Shown here: in pieces, positions 1 to 10,600 of the stretch
Numbering within the stretch: position 1 is the first letter of the stretch
Layout of the letters: each line of letters opens with the position of its first letter
IMG/VR virus record: IMGVR_UViG_3300021959_006010
Coordinates: 124,001-188,000 of that record
DNA: 64,000 nucleotides
Source: a virus
Strand: one strand, 5' to 3'
Program-made: the position numbers and the translations under genes
Notes under the pieces: model-generated
Database searches by the model: none
What the model was told of the DNA's origin: nothing
What the model saw: only the letters and a program-made list of their open reading frames with translations

Positions 1-568
1 CGTTTGCGCCGCCTGTGACTTGGTTAGTAATACTAAACCAATTGAACTGATTTACTCTACTACCTCCAGTACCATCCGAGTTAACAGCATACTCAGGATG
101 CGCAGGATCAAAGTGTCCATCAATAATTACAACATCAACATCTTTGCCTGTTGTTTGAACGTTAATTGTCCCGCTTTGGTTTGAAACAAAAACTCCTCCG
201 TTCGATCCCCAGTTTCCACGTTGTGTGCCTTCGTATACTCTAAGTAATCCCCAGTTGACATCGTTTACATCTTCAATTGAACTTTTATCAAAATTAGAAC
301 TAGTCTGCTCGTAAAAACGTGTGACTACCATTCCTAATTCTTCCGGAGTAAGAGATACGCCGATTACTCGCGGATCGTTTTTAACTTGTTCTGCTTCTTC
401 TTCAGTAAGCATATAATGCGTATTTCTACTTGGAATTCTTCTGTTGGCTACGTCAACTGCACGATCAGGAATATATAAATTTCCTCCCGGAGTTTCCATA
501 TCGTTGTAGAAATCGTCCAGTTCTTCTTTACTTCTTAGTGATACTACATATTCTCTTAATTCAGACAT
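1..568 (-). CDS. Virion-associated protein with subtilisin (S8)-like start (partial)
   Basis: The gene begins with ATG at 568 and runs off the left edge, so only the first 189 residues are visible. An AGAGG ribosome site lies in the end of the preceding fibre gene, one base away. After about 135 residues comes VDVVIIDGHFDPAHPEY, which resembles the strand carrying the catalytic Asp of S8 proteases, followed by a Gly/Ser-rich segment. The His and Ser of the triad would lie beyond the window. Its place directly downstream of tail-fibre genes suggests a virion protein or a protease that processes one. The S8 reading rests on one motif. Confidence 0.5.
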   Translation of the reverse strand, partial: MSELREYVVSLRSKEELDDFYNDMETPGGNLYIPDRAVDVANRRIPSRNTHYMLTEEEAEQVKNDPRVIGVSLTPEELGMVVTRFYEQTSSNFDKSSIEDVNDVNWGLLRVYEGTQRGNWGSNGGVFVSNQSGTINVQTTGKDVDVVIIDGHFDPAHPEYAVNSDGTGGSRVNQFNWFSITNQVTGGAN

Positions 569-569
569 A

Positions 570-2636
570 TTACGCCTCTATTTGTACTACTGTTACAGTT
601 ACAGTAATTGTTCTTGTTGTTCCACTTAAATTTCTTACAATTATTGGAACATCATTTGTAACAGGTGATTCGTCATTAAAACCAATTACCCCTGGTGTTA
701 ATTTTACAGTTTGTGCGCCAACTGTTACAACTTCAGAGATTAAACCACTAACATTGATAGGATCTACATCAATGGATCTACCACTATCAGTTGATCTCGA
801 ATTAGCATCGGTATAAATTCTTACCCACGCTGCTGCGTCTGTTTCTATTTTGTATAAAATATATCCTGGGAATGTAAGTGATAAAGTTGCAAGTGCTTGA
901 CTTTGATCAGTTAAACTAGAAGTAGTAACTTGGAAAGTTGTTCTGCTTCCTAAACTGGTTCCGCCGCCGCCACCACTCGGTGTAACGTTTTGCCAGTCCG
1001 AAGTAGCTGCTTGATATGTTAAAACTTGTCCATCAGTCGGACTTGTAATTTTAACATTAGTAATATCATTGATATCAGCAACAGTTCCGCCACTTGCAGG
1101 AGCATTTGGCTCCCAGTTACCAGTGCTACTATTATACGAAATTATATCTCCGTTGTTAGCTCCAGCACCTAGGTCTACATCTGTTAACGTATCTAATGTT
1201 GTTGCGCCGCCACCGCCGCTCGGTGTTTGGAACGTAAAATTACCTGCGCCATCTGTTGTTAATACTTGCCCGGCAATTAAACCGTCTACTATTCCAAGAT
1301 CGGTTAGTACAGTCGGTACATCTGCATCATTTGCTAGTTTATTCCACGCACCTCCATGTGCAAAGTACATTGCAGCATCTGCGTGGCTATGTGCTATTGC
1401 TCCGTGCCATGTTGTTGCATTTGGAAATGCTAATTGATCTACATAGTATTGACGAACAGGTTGTGCAGCAATAGCTGAATCAGATGCAATATATCCTGTG
1501 TCGTTATCAAAATTAATTGTAAGTGTTTGTCCAGTGATAGTAGTACTTAAATCAATTCCGCCTGTTACTGTTAAAATAGTATTGGTACTATTTGCTGTTA
1601 CACTTCCGTTATCGGAACTTACTGTACTGAAAATGTTTTGTGTTCCGCCGCCTGCGGATATAGTTGTAAATATAAAATTACCACTACCGTCTGTAGAAAG
1701 CACTTGACCGTTTGAACCATCGGCAATACCAAGATCAGTAAGTGTTGTTGGAACAGTAGACGATAGCGCATAGTTAGAAAGAGTTGACGATAAGAAACTG
1801 CTAGTTACATAGTTAGCCAGTTGTCCTGATAAAAATGATCCATCTACAAAATCTTGGTCATTTGTAAATGCACTTAACACTGTTGGTCTATTTATTACAT
1901 CAGTCCATTGTCCTGTAAATGCAAGCGTACTTAAACTTCCTGGCTGTACTGCTGACGTAGCAAGAGCTCCTTGTGCTGCTGTTGCAGCATCAGTAATACC
2001 ATATCCTCCTAGTGTTGTAGGAGTATTTTGTATATTTGTCCAGTCTACTATAACTGTACCAAAGTTTTGACTGTTTACCCATTCTCTTGTTGCAAGGGTA
2101 CCATCTTCGTCTGGAATAATAACATCTCTATCTGCGGTAACTGTTGTAGCTTGCAGTTTAGCTTCAAAGTCATCTGGTGCAGTGCCTTCAAATATAAGTT
2201 TAGTTCCTGCACTAATCCAAATGTTGTCTGTAGGATACAGTACAAGGTTTGCCGGAGAGCGTATTTCTGTTTCGCCACTAGCAACAGTCATTACGTTATC
2301 TGTAAATTGGAAATTTCCAACGTTAGCTGCTTGTCTACTTACAAACTGAAATGTTCCATCTCCGTTTGCTTGAAGTATGTGTCCAGCTGTCCCGTCAGCA
2401 ATTCCTAAATCTGTTAGTGTATCTGGAATATCAGGTAAGTTTTGTAAGTCGTTATAATCACCTGTAACTGTTACACCATTTACTTCAAGTGATCCAGTAG
2501 CAATATTTCCTACTGCTGAAATATTAAGTACATTAGTAATACTACTATTTGTTAGTAATAAGTTATCACCTTCGGGCAACTCTGCAAAGTTGCCGCCGTT
2601 TGATGTATCAATTACTAGGGGATATCTATTAGCCAT
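570..2636 (-). CDS. Tail fibre-like structural protein, 688 aa
   Basis: A modular Thr/Ser/Gly/Asn-rich protein with almost no Cys, as in trimeric phage fibres. A repeated module with core LTDLGIADG, then GQVL, then a DGxGNFxF strand, occurs near residues 75, 300 and 445. A Gly-rich hinge with GGGGG lies near 555, followed by a beta-rich C-terminal domain of about 130 residues. A GATAAATA late-promoter box lies about 25 bases upstream of the start. It belongs to a series of three minus-strand fibre genes. The exact position in the virion (fibre, whisker or baseplate) cannot be told. Confidence 0.8.
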   Translation of the reverse strand: MANRYPLVIDTSNGGNFAELPEGDNLLLTNSSITNVLNISAVGNIATGSLEVNGVTVTGDYNDLQNLPDIPDTLTDLGIADGTAGHILQANGDGTFQFVSRQAANVGNFQFTDNVMTVASGETEIRSPANLVLYPTDNIWISAGTKLIFEGTAPDDFEAKLQATTVTADRDVIIPDEDGTLATREWVNSQNFGTVIVDWTNIQNTPTTLGGYGITDAATAAQGALATSAVQPGSLSTLAFTGQWTDVINRPTVLSAFTNDQDFVDGSFLSGQLANYVTSSFLSSTLSNYALSSTVPTTLTDLGIADGSNGQVLSTDGSGNFIFTTISAGGGTQNIFSTVSSDNGSVTANSTNTILTVTGGIDLSTTITGQTLTINFDNDTGYIASDSAIAAQPVRQYYVDQLAFPNATTWHGAIAHSHADAAMYFAHGGAWNKLANDADVPTVLTDLGIVDGLIAGQVLTTDGAGNFTFQTPSGGGGATTLDTLTDVDLGAGANNGDIISYNSSTGNWEPNAPASGGTVADINDITNVKITSPTDGQVLTYQAATSDWQNVTPSGGGGGTSLGSRTTFQVTTSSLTDQSQALATLSLTFPGYILYKIETDAAAWVRIYTDANSRSTDSGRSIDVDPINVSGLISEVVTVGAQTVKLTPGVIGFNDESPVTNDVPIIVRNLSGTTRTITVTVTVVQIEA

Positions 2637-2659
2637 TCTCTAAATCCTATTGTTTTATA

Positions 2660-2667
2660 TATTTATC
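2660..2667 (-). promoter_or_regulatory. Late-promoter box GATAAATA
   Basis: An exact NATAAATA octamer, the T4-type late motif, lies between the two fibre genes upstream of the gene starting at 2636. Confidence 0.45.
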
Positions 2668-2676
2668 GTAACTCAC

Positions 2677-4494
2677 TTATGCACCAATACTACCGTTAGC
2701 AAGTATCCATCCTGTGCCATTCCAAATACAACTATACATTCCTGTACTTAATTCTTCAAGTCTCCAGGTAAAGGTTGTAGCAGTAGCAGTTGTAAGAGCC
2801 CCGTTAGTCCATATAGCATTTGCTACAGTAATATCATTGAATCCGCTTCCTGGATTCCTCCAAAGTTTTAGTTCTTGTCCTATATATGTACCATCTGCTA
2901 GTGTATAATTTTGTCCCGGTACAATAAAATGATTTGTAACTGTTATATCAATTGGTCCACCTACTGGAGCATCTGCAAAACTTGTAGTTTTAATTGAAGT
3001 ACTATTAAATGTAAGCCTATTATCAGCACTCATACCTACTGGATATTCTACAGGATTTTGTGGATCACTATCATCAACAAATTTTAAACTGTTGTTGCTT
3101 AGATAGAAGTGACGCACTTTAAACTCTGCACTACCAATATCATATGTTGCATTTGCAGTAGGTATAAAGTGTCCTGCTGATGTAATATCCCAGCGAGCGG
3201 TGTTTTCAGTTTTAAATTCAATATTACCATCTGATCCTGTGTCAGTTACAGTAACAGCACTGTCGCCTTGTGTAATAGCATTAGATGTACCACCGCCACT
3301 TTGTGCGACCCAGTCATAATCAGTACCTGTCCAACTAAGTACTTGACCTGTTGTTGCTGTACTTGTGTTTAAGTGTGCGTCAATGCCGCCTTCGACATCT
3401 GCAGGTTCAAATGTAAATACCCCTGTAGAGTTATTATAAGTTAAACTACCAGTGCCGCCGATTGGCGGTGGATTATTAGTTATACTAAAACTACTCAACG
3501 TAGTATAGTTGCCTAAGTTTGTGATTTGAGATTCAGTAATTAGTATAGCACCTTGGTGTTGTGTAACTGCTGTTTCTGTAATGTTTGCAGGAGGTACGTT
3601 TGTCCAAGTAACACTTGCTGTTAGATCGTTAGTTTCTGTGTAACTTGTTAGATAAGATGATAAATCTGGAGGTGTATATGTAAACACACCTGTGCTATCT
3701 GTGTATGTTAGTGTTCCATTACCACTTGCAGGGTTTGATACAACACTAAAATTGCCTAAAACATCTGGCGGTGTATATGTAAACACACCAGTAAAAACGT
3801 CATATGCAATAGCACCGCTACCACTTGCTGCTGCTGGAGCACCTACACTTAGATCAGCTAGTTCGATGTAACTGCTTAGATCCGGTGGAGTGTATGTAAA
3901 CACACCAGTCGAATTATTGTATGCAAGTCCTCCACTTCCACTTGCTGTTGCATCTGCACTTACACTTAGATCAGCTAATGTAATGTATGATCCTAAATCA
4001 CTAATTTGTGATTCGGTGATACTTAGAGCTGCTTGGTGTTGTGTAACACTTGATTCAGTTATGTTTATATCTGGTACGTTTGCCCAAGTAACCGCACTTG
4101 TTAAATCGTTTGTTTCAGTAGTAATATACGTAGATAAGTCAGGTGGTGTATACTGAAATATTCCTGTTATATTATCGTAAGTTAGTGTTCCACTACCTGC
4201 GGCAGCAAGACTTGTAACACTTAAATCTGTAAGAGCTATTCCTGCTGCACCACTAGTAGAAAGTAAAATTTGATCGTTATCGTCATCGTATGTAGCAGTT
4301 ATGTTAGTATGATTTGCATGTGTAAACATTGCCGCAGCATAGTCTTGTGATATTTCTTCTAGTTCTGCTGCTGTTCCTCCAGTAAGGGCATATAGTTCGT
4401 CGAAGTTTGAATTAATTTTAGTAAAACTTGTACGTAACGGATCGCCATCACCTTTGTTAGGACTTGTTCCTATATTAATTGTTTGTTTTGCCAT
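2677..4494 (-). CDS. Tail fibre-like structural protein, 605 aa
   Basis: The N-terminus (MAKQTINIGTSPNKGDGDPL, then FTKINSNFDELYAL) is a typical attachment module of marine T4-like fibre proteins and is shared with the 2637-residue neighbour. The middle holds at least five copies of a unit of about 40-60 residues built around DLSV, GSGxLxY and TGVFTYTPPDLSSY. The C-terminal 150 residues look like a separate globular domain ending in WNGTGWILANGSIGA. It starts inside the end of a 43-residue gene. Fibre identity is firm; receptor and position are unknown. Confidence 0.82.
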   Translation of the reverse strand: MAKQTINIGTSPNKGDGDPLRTSFTKINSNFDELYALTGGTAAELEEISQDYAAAMFTHANHTNITATYDDDNDQILLSTSGAAGIALTDLSVTSLAAAGSGTLTYDNITGIFQYTPPDLSTYITTETNDLTSAVTWANVPDINITESSVTQHQAALSITESQISDLGSYITLADLSVSADATASGSGGLAYNNSTGVFTYTPPDLSSYIELADLSVGAPAAASGSGAIAYDVFTGVFTYTPPDVLGNFSVVSNPASGNGTLTYTDSTGVFTYTPPDLSSYLTSYTETNDLTASVTWTNVPPANITETAVTQHQGAILITESQITNLGNYTTLSSFSITNNPPPIGGTGSLTYNNSTGVFTFEPADVEGGIDAHLNTSTATTGQVLSWTGTDYDWVAQSGGGTSNAITQGDSAVTVTDTGSDGNIEFKTENTARWDITSAGHFIPTANATYDIGSAEFKVRHFYLSNNSLKFVDDSDPQNPVEYPVGMSADNRLTFNSTSIKTTSFADAPVGGPIDITVTNHFIVPGQNYTLADGTYIGQELKLWRNPGSGFNDITVANAIWTNGALTTATATTFTWRLEELSTGMYSCIWNGTGWILANGSIGA

Positions 4495-4606
4495 AGACTT
4501 TACCCTCTACTTTAACTGCTAATTTTGTTCCACGATTTGTAACAACAGTGACTTTGTTGCCACTGTTGTTTGTTGAAACCGTTTTTTCTTCCGATTTTTT
4601 CGTCAT
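4475..4606 (-). CDS. Small basic protein wedged between fibre genes, 43 aa
   Basis: An ATG at 4606 overlaps the stop of the giant fibre gene by one base (TAATG), with a GTAGGAAGAACATA ribosome site, and the frame runs 43 codons to a TAA inside the start of the 605-residue fibre gene (20-base overlap). The product is Lys/Thr/Val-rich (MTKKSEEK at the start, KVTVVTNRGTKLAVKVEG in the middle) and probably forms a small beta sheet. The coupling at both ends and the good ribosome site argue that it is translated. No family is recognised. Confidence 0.6.
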   Translation of the reverse strand: MTKKSEEKTVSTNNSGNKVTVVTNRGTKLAVKVEGKVYGKTNN

Positions 4607-7600
4607 TATGTTCTTCCTACTAGCACTTCAACAACACCCTTGTCAGTATCGTCTTTCGTTGATATTGCTTTACCAATGACAGTACCTACGCCTGGAGTAT
4701 TGTTTACACAAGCATATCCAGGCACTGCACTAGTTACTAACATATCACCTTTTTGTACTTTACCAATTACTTTACAAGGTACTCTACCTTTTAGTGCAAC
4801 ACCTACAACATGATCACCTTCTAGCGCACTATTCATTAAGTGTGCTGGATTTGTTGTAACAATACCAGCAACTCTATGATCACCTTTGGTGTTTGTTACA
4901 GTAACTTCAGCATCGCCGCCTAGTACAAGAACTGTTCCTGCATCATAATCTGCATCACCTAAATAGTTTTCTGCTAAGTCAGCATATTGTGCTTGTGTAG
5001 CAGTACCTTCAAATGTTGTTGCATACACTGTATTAAACACACTCGAAGAACTACCTAAGTTTACATTGTCAGCAGTTGAACTCGGTAATATGTCATTATC
5101 TGTGGTATTGCCTGCGTTAGTTACTTGTTGAAGTGTTCTAGTAAGACCATTACTTGAACTAGTTACGTCTGATAATAATGCAACAGTACCACTTTCGTCT
5201 TTAAATTCAATTACTTTGTTACTAACTGTTGCGCCTGCAAATTGTACTGTCGTTGTAAAAGATCCATTTCTGTTAACAATATCTGCTGTATCAACAGTGT
5301 CAACAAAAATCTCATTATAACGTAAACTGTTGGTACCAATATCATAAGCACTGTCTGTATCAGGTTCAATACCTGTTGACTTAAATGTTGCAACTACTGG
5401 ACTTGTACTATTACCGCTGTTAGCAACAACAATAGCAACTTCGCCAGTACCTGCTTTACCACTTCCTGCACCTATTGCAATACCTGCACTTGCTGCTTCT
5501 TTCTCACCCGGTGCTTCGATAAATCCGTGATATGCCCAGTTACTTGCAACCCAAGAGCTTTCACTAAACGAAGTACTGTTGTCTTGTAGAATACTAGTAT
5601 CAAACACATCTGGATCTGTACCAGCGTCAGCACCATCCGGATCAGTTAGTCCGCCAATGTTTAGATTACCTGGAATATAAACATCTGGATTAATAGTTGA
5701 ACTACCGCCTTGTGCAGTTAACACAACACCTTCTACTGGTGTTGTAATTTTTAGTCTAGTACCGCCAGTGCCGTCTAGTTGTAGAACGGTATAGTCATTG
5801 TTTTGTCCTAGTGCTAGAGAGTTAACAGTAACTTCACCGTTTGCTTCTGTCTTAACCAAACTATCAGCTGTACCAGTAGTTGTAATAAGTTCAATGTCGT
5901 ATGTTTCTGAACCAGTTCTTACAACAGCGCCATTATTACTACCGCTAATGTCTGTGTGTAAAATGCCGCCGCCTTCGTCAACTACTGTACCAAATGATAC
6001 TTGTGCAACATTAGCGGTGTTTGCTGTTGAATTACCTAAAACACTATCAGATGCTATTGTTTGTAGTTTACTTAATGATATCCCGTTATCGGCAATAGTT
6101 GTCCAACCTCTTGCAACACTGAATATGTCTCCGTCGAATTTTGCCAATCCAAGTGTTGCTTGTACAGTTGCATCATCATCGCCGCCAACTGGAAGAGTAT
6201 CATTTTGCGGATCATAAGTGTCCGCTTCTTGCATATCTAGTTTACTTTGTAGTATTCCAGCAGTTGGAGAAACATCTGCATTGACAATGACTTCTGGATT
6301 GATTTGTAAATCAATTGTTGCTGTTGGAACATCAGGATCTACATTAGGATCATCTGAGTTATCATTGTCTGTTCTTACAATAGTTATTCCAATATCACTA
6401 CTTGCATCTTCGTCAGCATTGATTATTTCATCGTATATTCCGTCTTCAACTGTACCGCTAACACCTATGTTTGTATAAACACTTGCGTTTACAGTAATAC
6501 CTGTGTAATTTACAGTAGGAGTAAATGCAATCTCTACAACATCGCCAAGAACACTGTCTGTTCTTGCATATACACCAACTACGGTACCAAAGTCAACTGT
6601 TCCTGCTTGGTTTCTTAAAATAGCACCAATTTCAAAGTCGCCGCCTGATATAGATAGTGCATCAATTATTATTATTTTTGCACCACTCATAGCTAGCAGT
6701 TGATTTTCTGCACCGTTATAAACACTTACATCTCTTAGTAAAGAGAATTTGTTAAATGCATCAGATCTACTGTCAACATATGCTTTGTTTACTGCAACCT
6801 GTGGATCAGAGTTTAGATCAATATTAGCAAGGTCAGTAATATAATTACCGTCCATATCTAAGTTGCCTGTCATAGGCACAGATCCGTTTTGTACGATTAC
6901 ACGAGGACCAATTGGATTGCTTACAGGAATACCTGAATGATCGTAACCCAAGCGTCTGTTCACATAAGCTCTAACAGCACTTTCAACTGGAACAGTATCA
7001 ATTGCATTATCGCTCATTTCGCTGTCTGTAGAGAATTCAGTAACAACAACACCACGTTTAAATCCAATACCGTCAACATCTGAAAGCGCAATACTTGCAC
7101 TAAATGTAACAGTACCAGTACCTTGGTCAACTGTAAAGAATCTACCAACACGGAAGAAACCATCTTGGTCTGTACTTACATAGAACACACGCCCTTTGTT
7201 ACGCTCTTGAACTTCGGCGTCTTGATCTGCATTTTTTGCAGGGAAACCTAAGATAACATTTGGATAGTTAGTTTCGTTAAACGATCCTGTACCAATGTCT
7301 AAGAAGTCGTGTCCTGTTGCTCGACATGTTGAAATATTGATTGTAATTGTAGCCGGTGCACCGTCTTGCAATCCAGCTCTAAGTACAACACTTTCACCTG
7401 TTAAATCTACTGGAGAATTTAAGCCAGTAACACCTGCACTAGTAAGATCGCTGTTTGGAACTTCTGCAATATCTACTAATGCATAAGGGTGAGCATCTGA
7501 ATTATAACTATAAGTTTCTGCGCCTGTTGCAGCATCTGAAACTTCTCTATAATTATAAACATAGTGCTTTTTACCTGCCCAAGTCATAACCATTGGAAGT

Positions 7601-10600
7601 TGGTTAGTGTAATCTGCTGGTCTACCGCCTACAGGTGTTAAACTGTTGTTGTTTAAACGATTTCTATCCTTTTCTTCTGTAAGTGTTGATATAGCAATTT
7701 GGTCATCGCCAATTGTACCACCCATGCTAGTGCCTGTAACACTTGCAGGAAGGTTAGCTGTTTGTGATGCATATGTTCCGCTGACCAATAGTCTTACATA
7801 GTCATATGTTGCATCAAATGCTGTATAAACAGAACCAAATGCTAAATCATTACCTGCTGCATCAGCAGATCCAAAACTAATTGATCTGTATGTATAGTTA
7901 GGATCTTCAGCAAAGTTAACAGCAGTACTTGGACGAATAGTTAAGTTGCCAGGATTTTCTGCACCAGTAAGAATAAAGTTTTGGTTTGAACGTATGTTTA
8001 ACGGCTCGTCTTGTACTATTGCAGCTAAAAGTCCGTCATTACTAAATCCTGAATTACCTGTTGAAAAGTTTGCACGATAAACCTGTCCACTTTTTACAGG
8101 AGTTATTGCTGTTTGATTTATAGTCCCGCTAATAGTTGCCGATGTAATAGCACCAACCGCTCCAAGTTCAGGATCTGTATTAACTCCTGTAATTGTGATT
8201 GTTGCATCGTGTGTTGAAGTACTACCACCTAATTCCGTACCGTCTACTACAATTTGTTCAGTGCCAAGCCATCCTGAACCACCACCTGTTATACTTAGAG
8301 TGTATCCGTTTTGCTGACTCTTTTCGATTACAAATTCTGCATTTATACCACCCGGGCTTGTAGTAGTGTATACTGTATCATCAATTGTATAGCCGTCAAC
8401 TAATACTCCTGTAATTTTTGATATGTTTGCTACTTCGTATCTTCCGATACGATCTGCGCCTTGTATGTTGTGTACTAAATCTAACTCACCTTTGTTAGTT
8501 GGAACAAATTCTGTATCATAGAAATGTAAACTTAATTGTTCAAACTCGTTTGTAAATCCAGTTTGAATAGATAGTGGAATACTGTCAGGACCTTGTCCTG
8601 TTGCTGCAAATTCAAGTTCTTCAGCAAGGTTAAGTGTACCTGAAACGTTGTTTAAGTATACTTTTCTTCCACTTGTTGTAAATGCAATATCAGCACTAAA
8701 GTCTGAAGTAGGCTGCGTTACTGCATCACCAGCAGTTGCGTTTACTATACCTGTAGTTGTAACAATGCCGTCAACACTAAATGCTTTAGCTGCTTGAACC
8801 ATATCATTTTCAAGTGTAACTGCGTCTGGAACTTCGTTTGGATCAGCACCTTCTGCAACTAGACCAAAGTTACCGTTAGCGTTAGAGCCAGCAACTGAAC
8901 GAATCTGCGAACCGTTGTACGAGTAGTATGCAGCATGACAGTAGTATGTAAACATACTAACCATCTCTGACAAGCCACCATTCATTACAAGTAAGCCATA
9001 ACCTAAGTCGTTAATTTGTGTAAAGTCATTTCCTAGCTGTGATCTGTTACCAGCTGTTTGTAATGTAACATCATATGGTACAGGATAATCAACACTGCTA
9101 TAACCAACTGGATTTCCGTTTTGATCGTCTGGTCCAGAAGTAGAATCTAGTATAAGAGTAGCAGTTGGACTTAAAATACCATCTTTCGGATCATAGTCTA
9201 CAATATCGTTAACTTGGTATCTAGAACCGTTTATATAAAACGGAGCCGGAACTTGTGGTTTTCTAATAAACAATCCACTGTTTGGTGCGCCTTCAACTTC
9301 TAGTGTAAACGAATCAATAACATTAGTAATAGTTAAAGGAGTATTACCACAGAATGCATCTACAAGCATACCTCCACGGAATGCCTGACGGTTAATTGTT
9401 TGAGAGAAACTTGAACCAGTTTGAATATATGGAGATTTAGTTAGGATCTGTCCTTCGGGATCAAGCACACACATAAATCCGCCGTGCCCTTGTACAGTCA
9501 TATTACGCAAAATAGTTGCATCATTCATCATAAATGCATCTAATTGTGTGTTATTTCGTGCTGGGTTAAAGTCTGGATCAAAAGCAAACAACATCAAAGC
9601 AAATAGTTCGTTTATTGGACTATTAACACCTGTTTCTTTAACAATATTTGTATTAACATATTGTGTTAAAGAACTTAAACTTGTTATTGCTGTATTATCA
9701 ACAATGTCAAGAACATAAGCATTTAACTGCTGAATAGCAGCACTTGTTTGTGCTTCTTGTCCATTTACAGCACCTGCATAATAAGAACCTTGTGCAGCTA
9801 ACGAATTACTTCTACCGCCTTCTCTAAGATCTGCAACAATTGCATCTACAATAAATCCAACATCTCGAGAACACTTAGCACTGTCATAAGTAAAGCCGTT
9901 CCATATTCCTACATTATTTAGAATATTATCGTCGATCCAAGCAATGATTTCTGCTTGTAAAAATGCTCTGTTTTTCTCTAGCAAGCGAGCAGTATTTTCA
10001 TACTCTCCTGCGTTAGTAACTGTTAACTGACCATTGTTGTCTATGTTAATATCTCTTGTAGGATCGATAAGATAATGTCTACCAAAATAACCTGTTGGAT
10101 CATCAACGCCGGGAGTTAAATTTAGTAGAGGATCATAATACTCTGTGCCTCCTGTTGGCAAGTTTGTATCGGCATAACCAGTAGCACTTGTCGCTCCGTC
10201 GCCTGTCAATCCGTCAAATTCTCTATCTCTATAGAAATAAACGTTAGCCCAAGGACTTAACGATGGACGATTCTTAGGACGAATGATTACACGTCTAAAT
10301 TCGTCACCTTTGATAGAAGTATTTCCAGGTACACGAATTGGATAATCTTCGTAATATATACCAGTTTCGATTCTAATAGTTGTTTGATCTTCTTTTACTA
10401 AGTTTCCAAATTCTAATTCTTCACCGTCTACAAATTCTATAGGTCTTAAAAGATTTAGATAAAGACTATCATTATTAGTCGGTGTAGTTGTTGCAGTATC
10501 AGCTTCGTAGTCATAACGTGTAATTCTACCAATCGCACGTGATGACTTACCAACTACTACTTTACCAACTCTTAAATCACTGTTTGTTGGATTACCTTGG

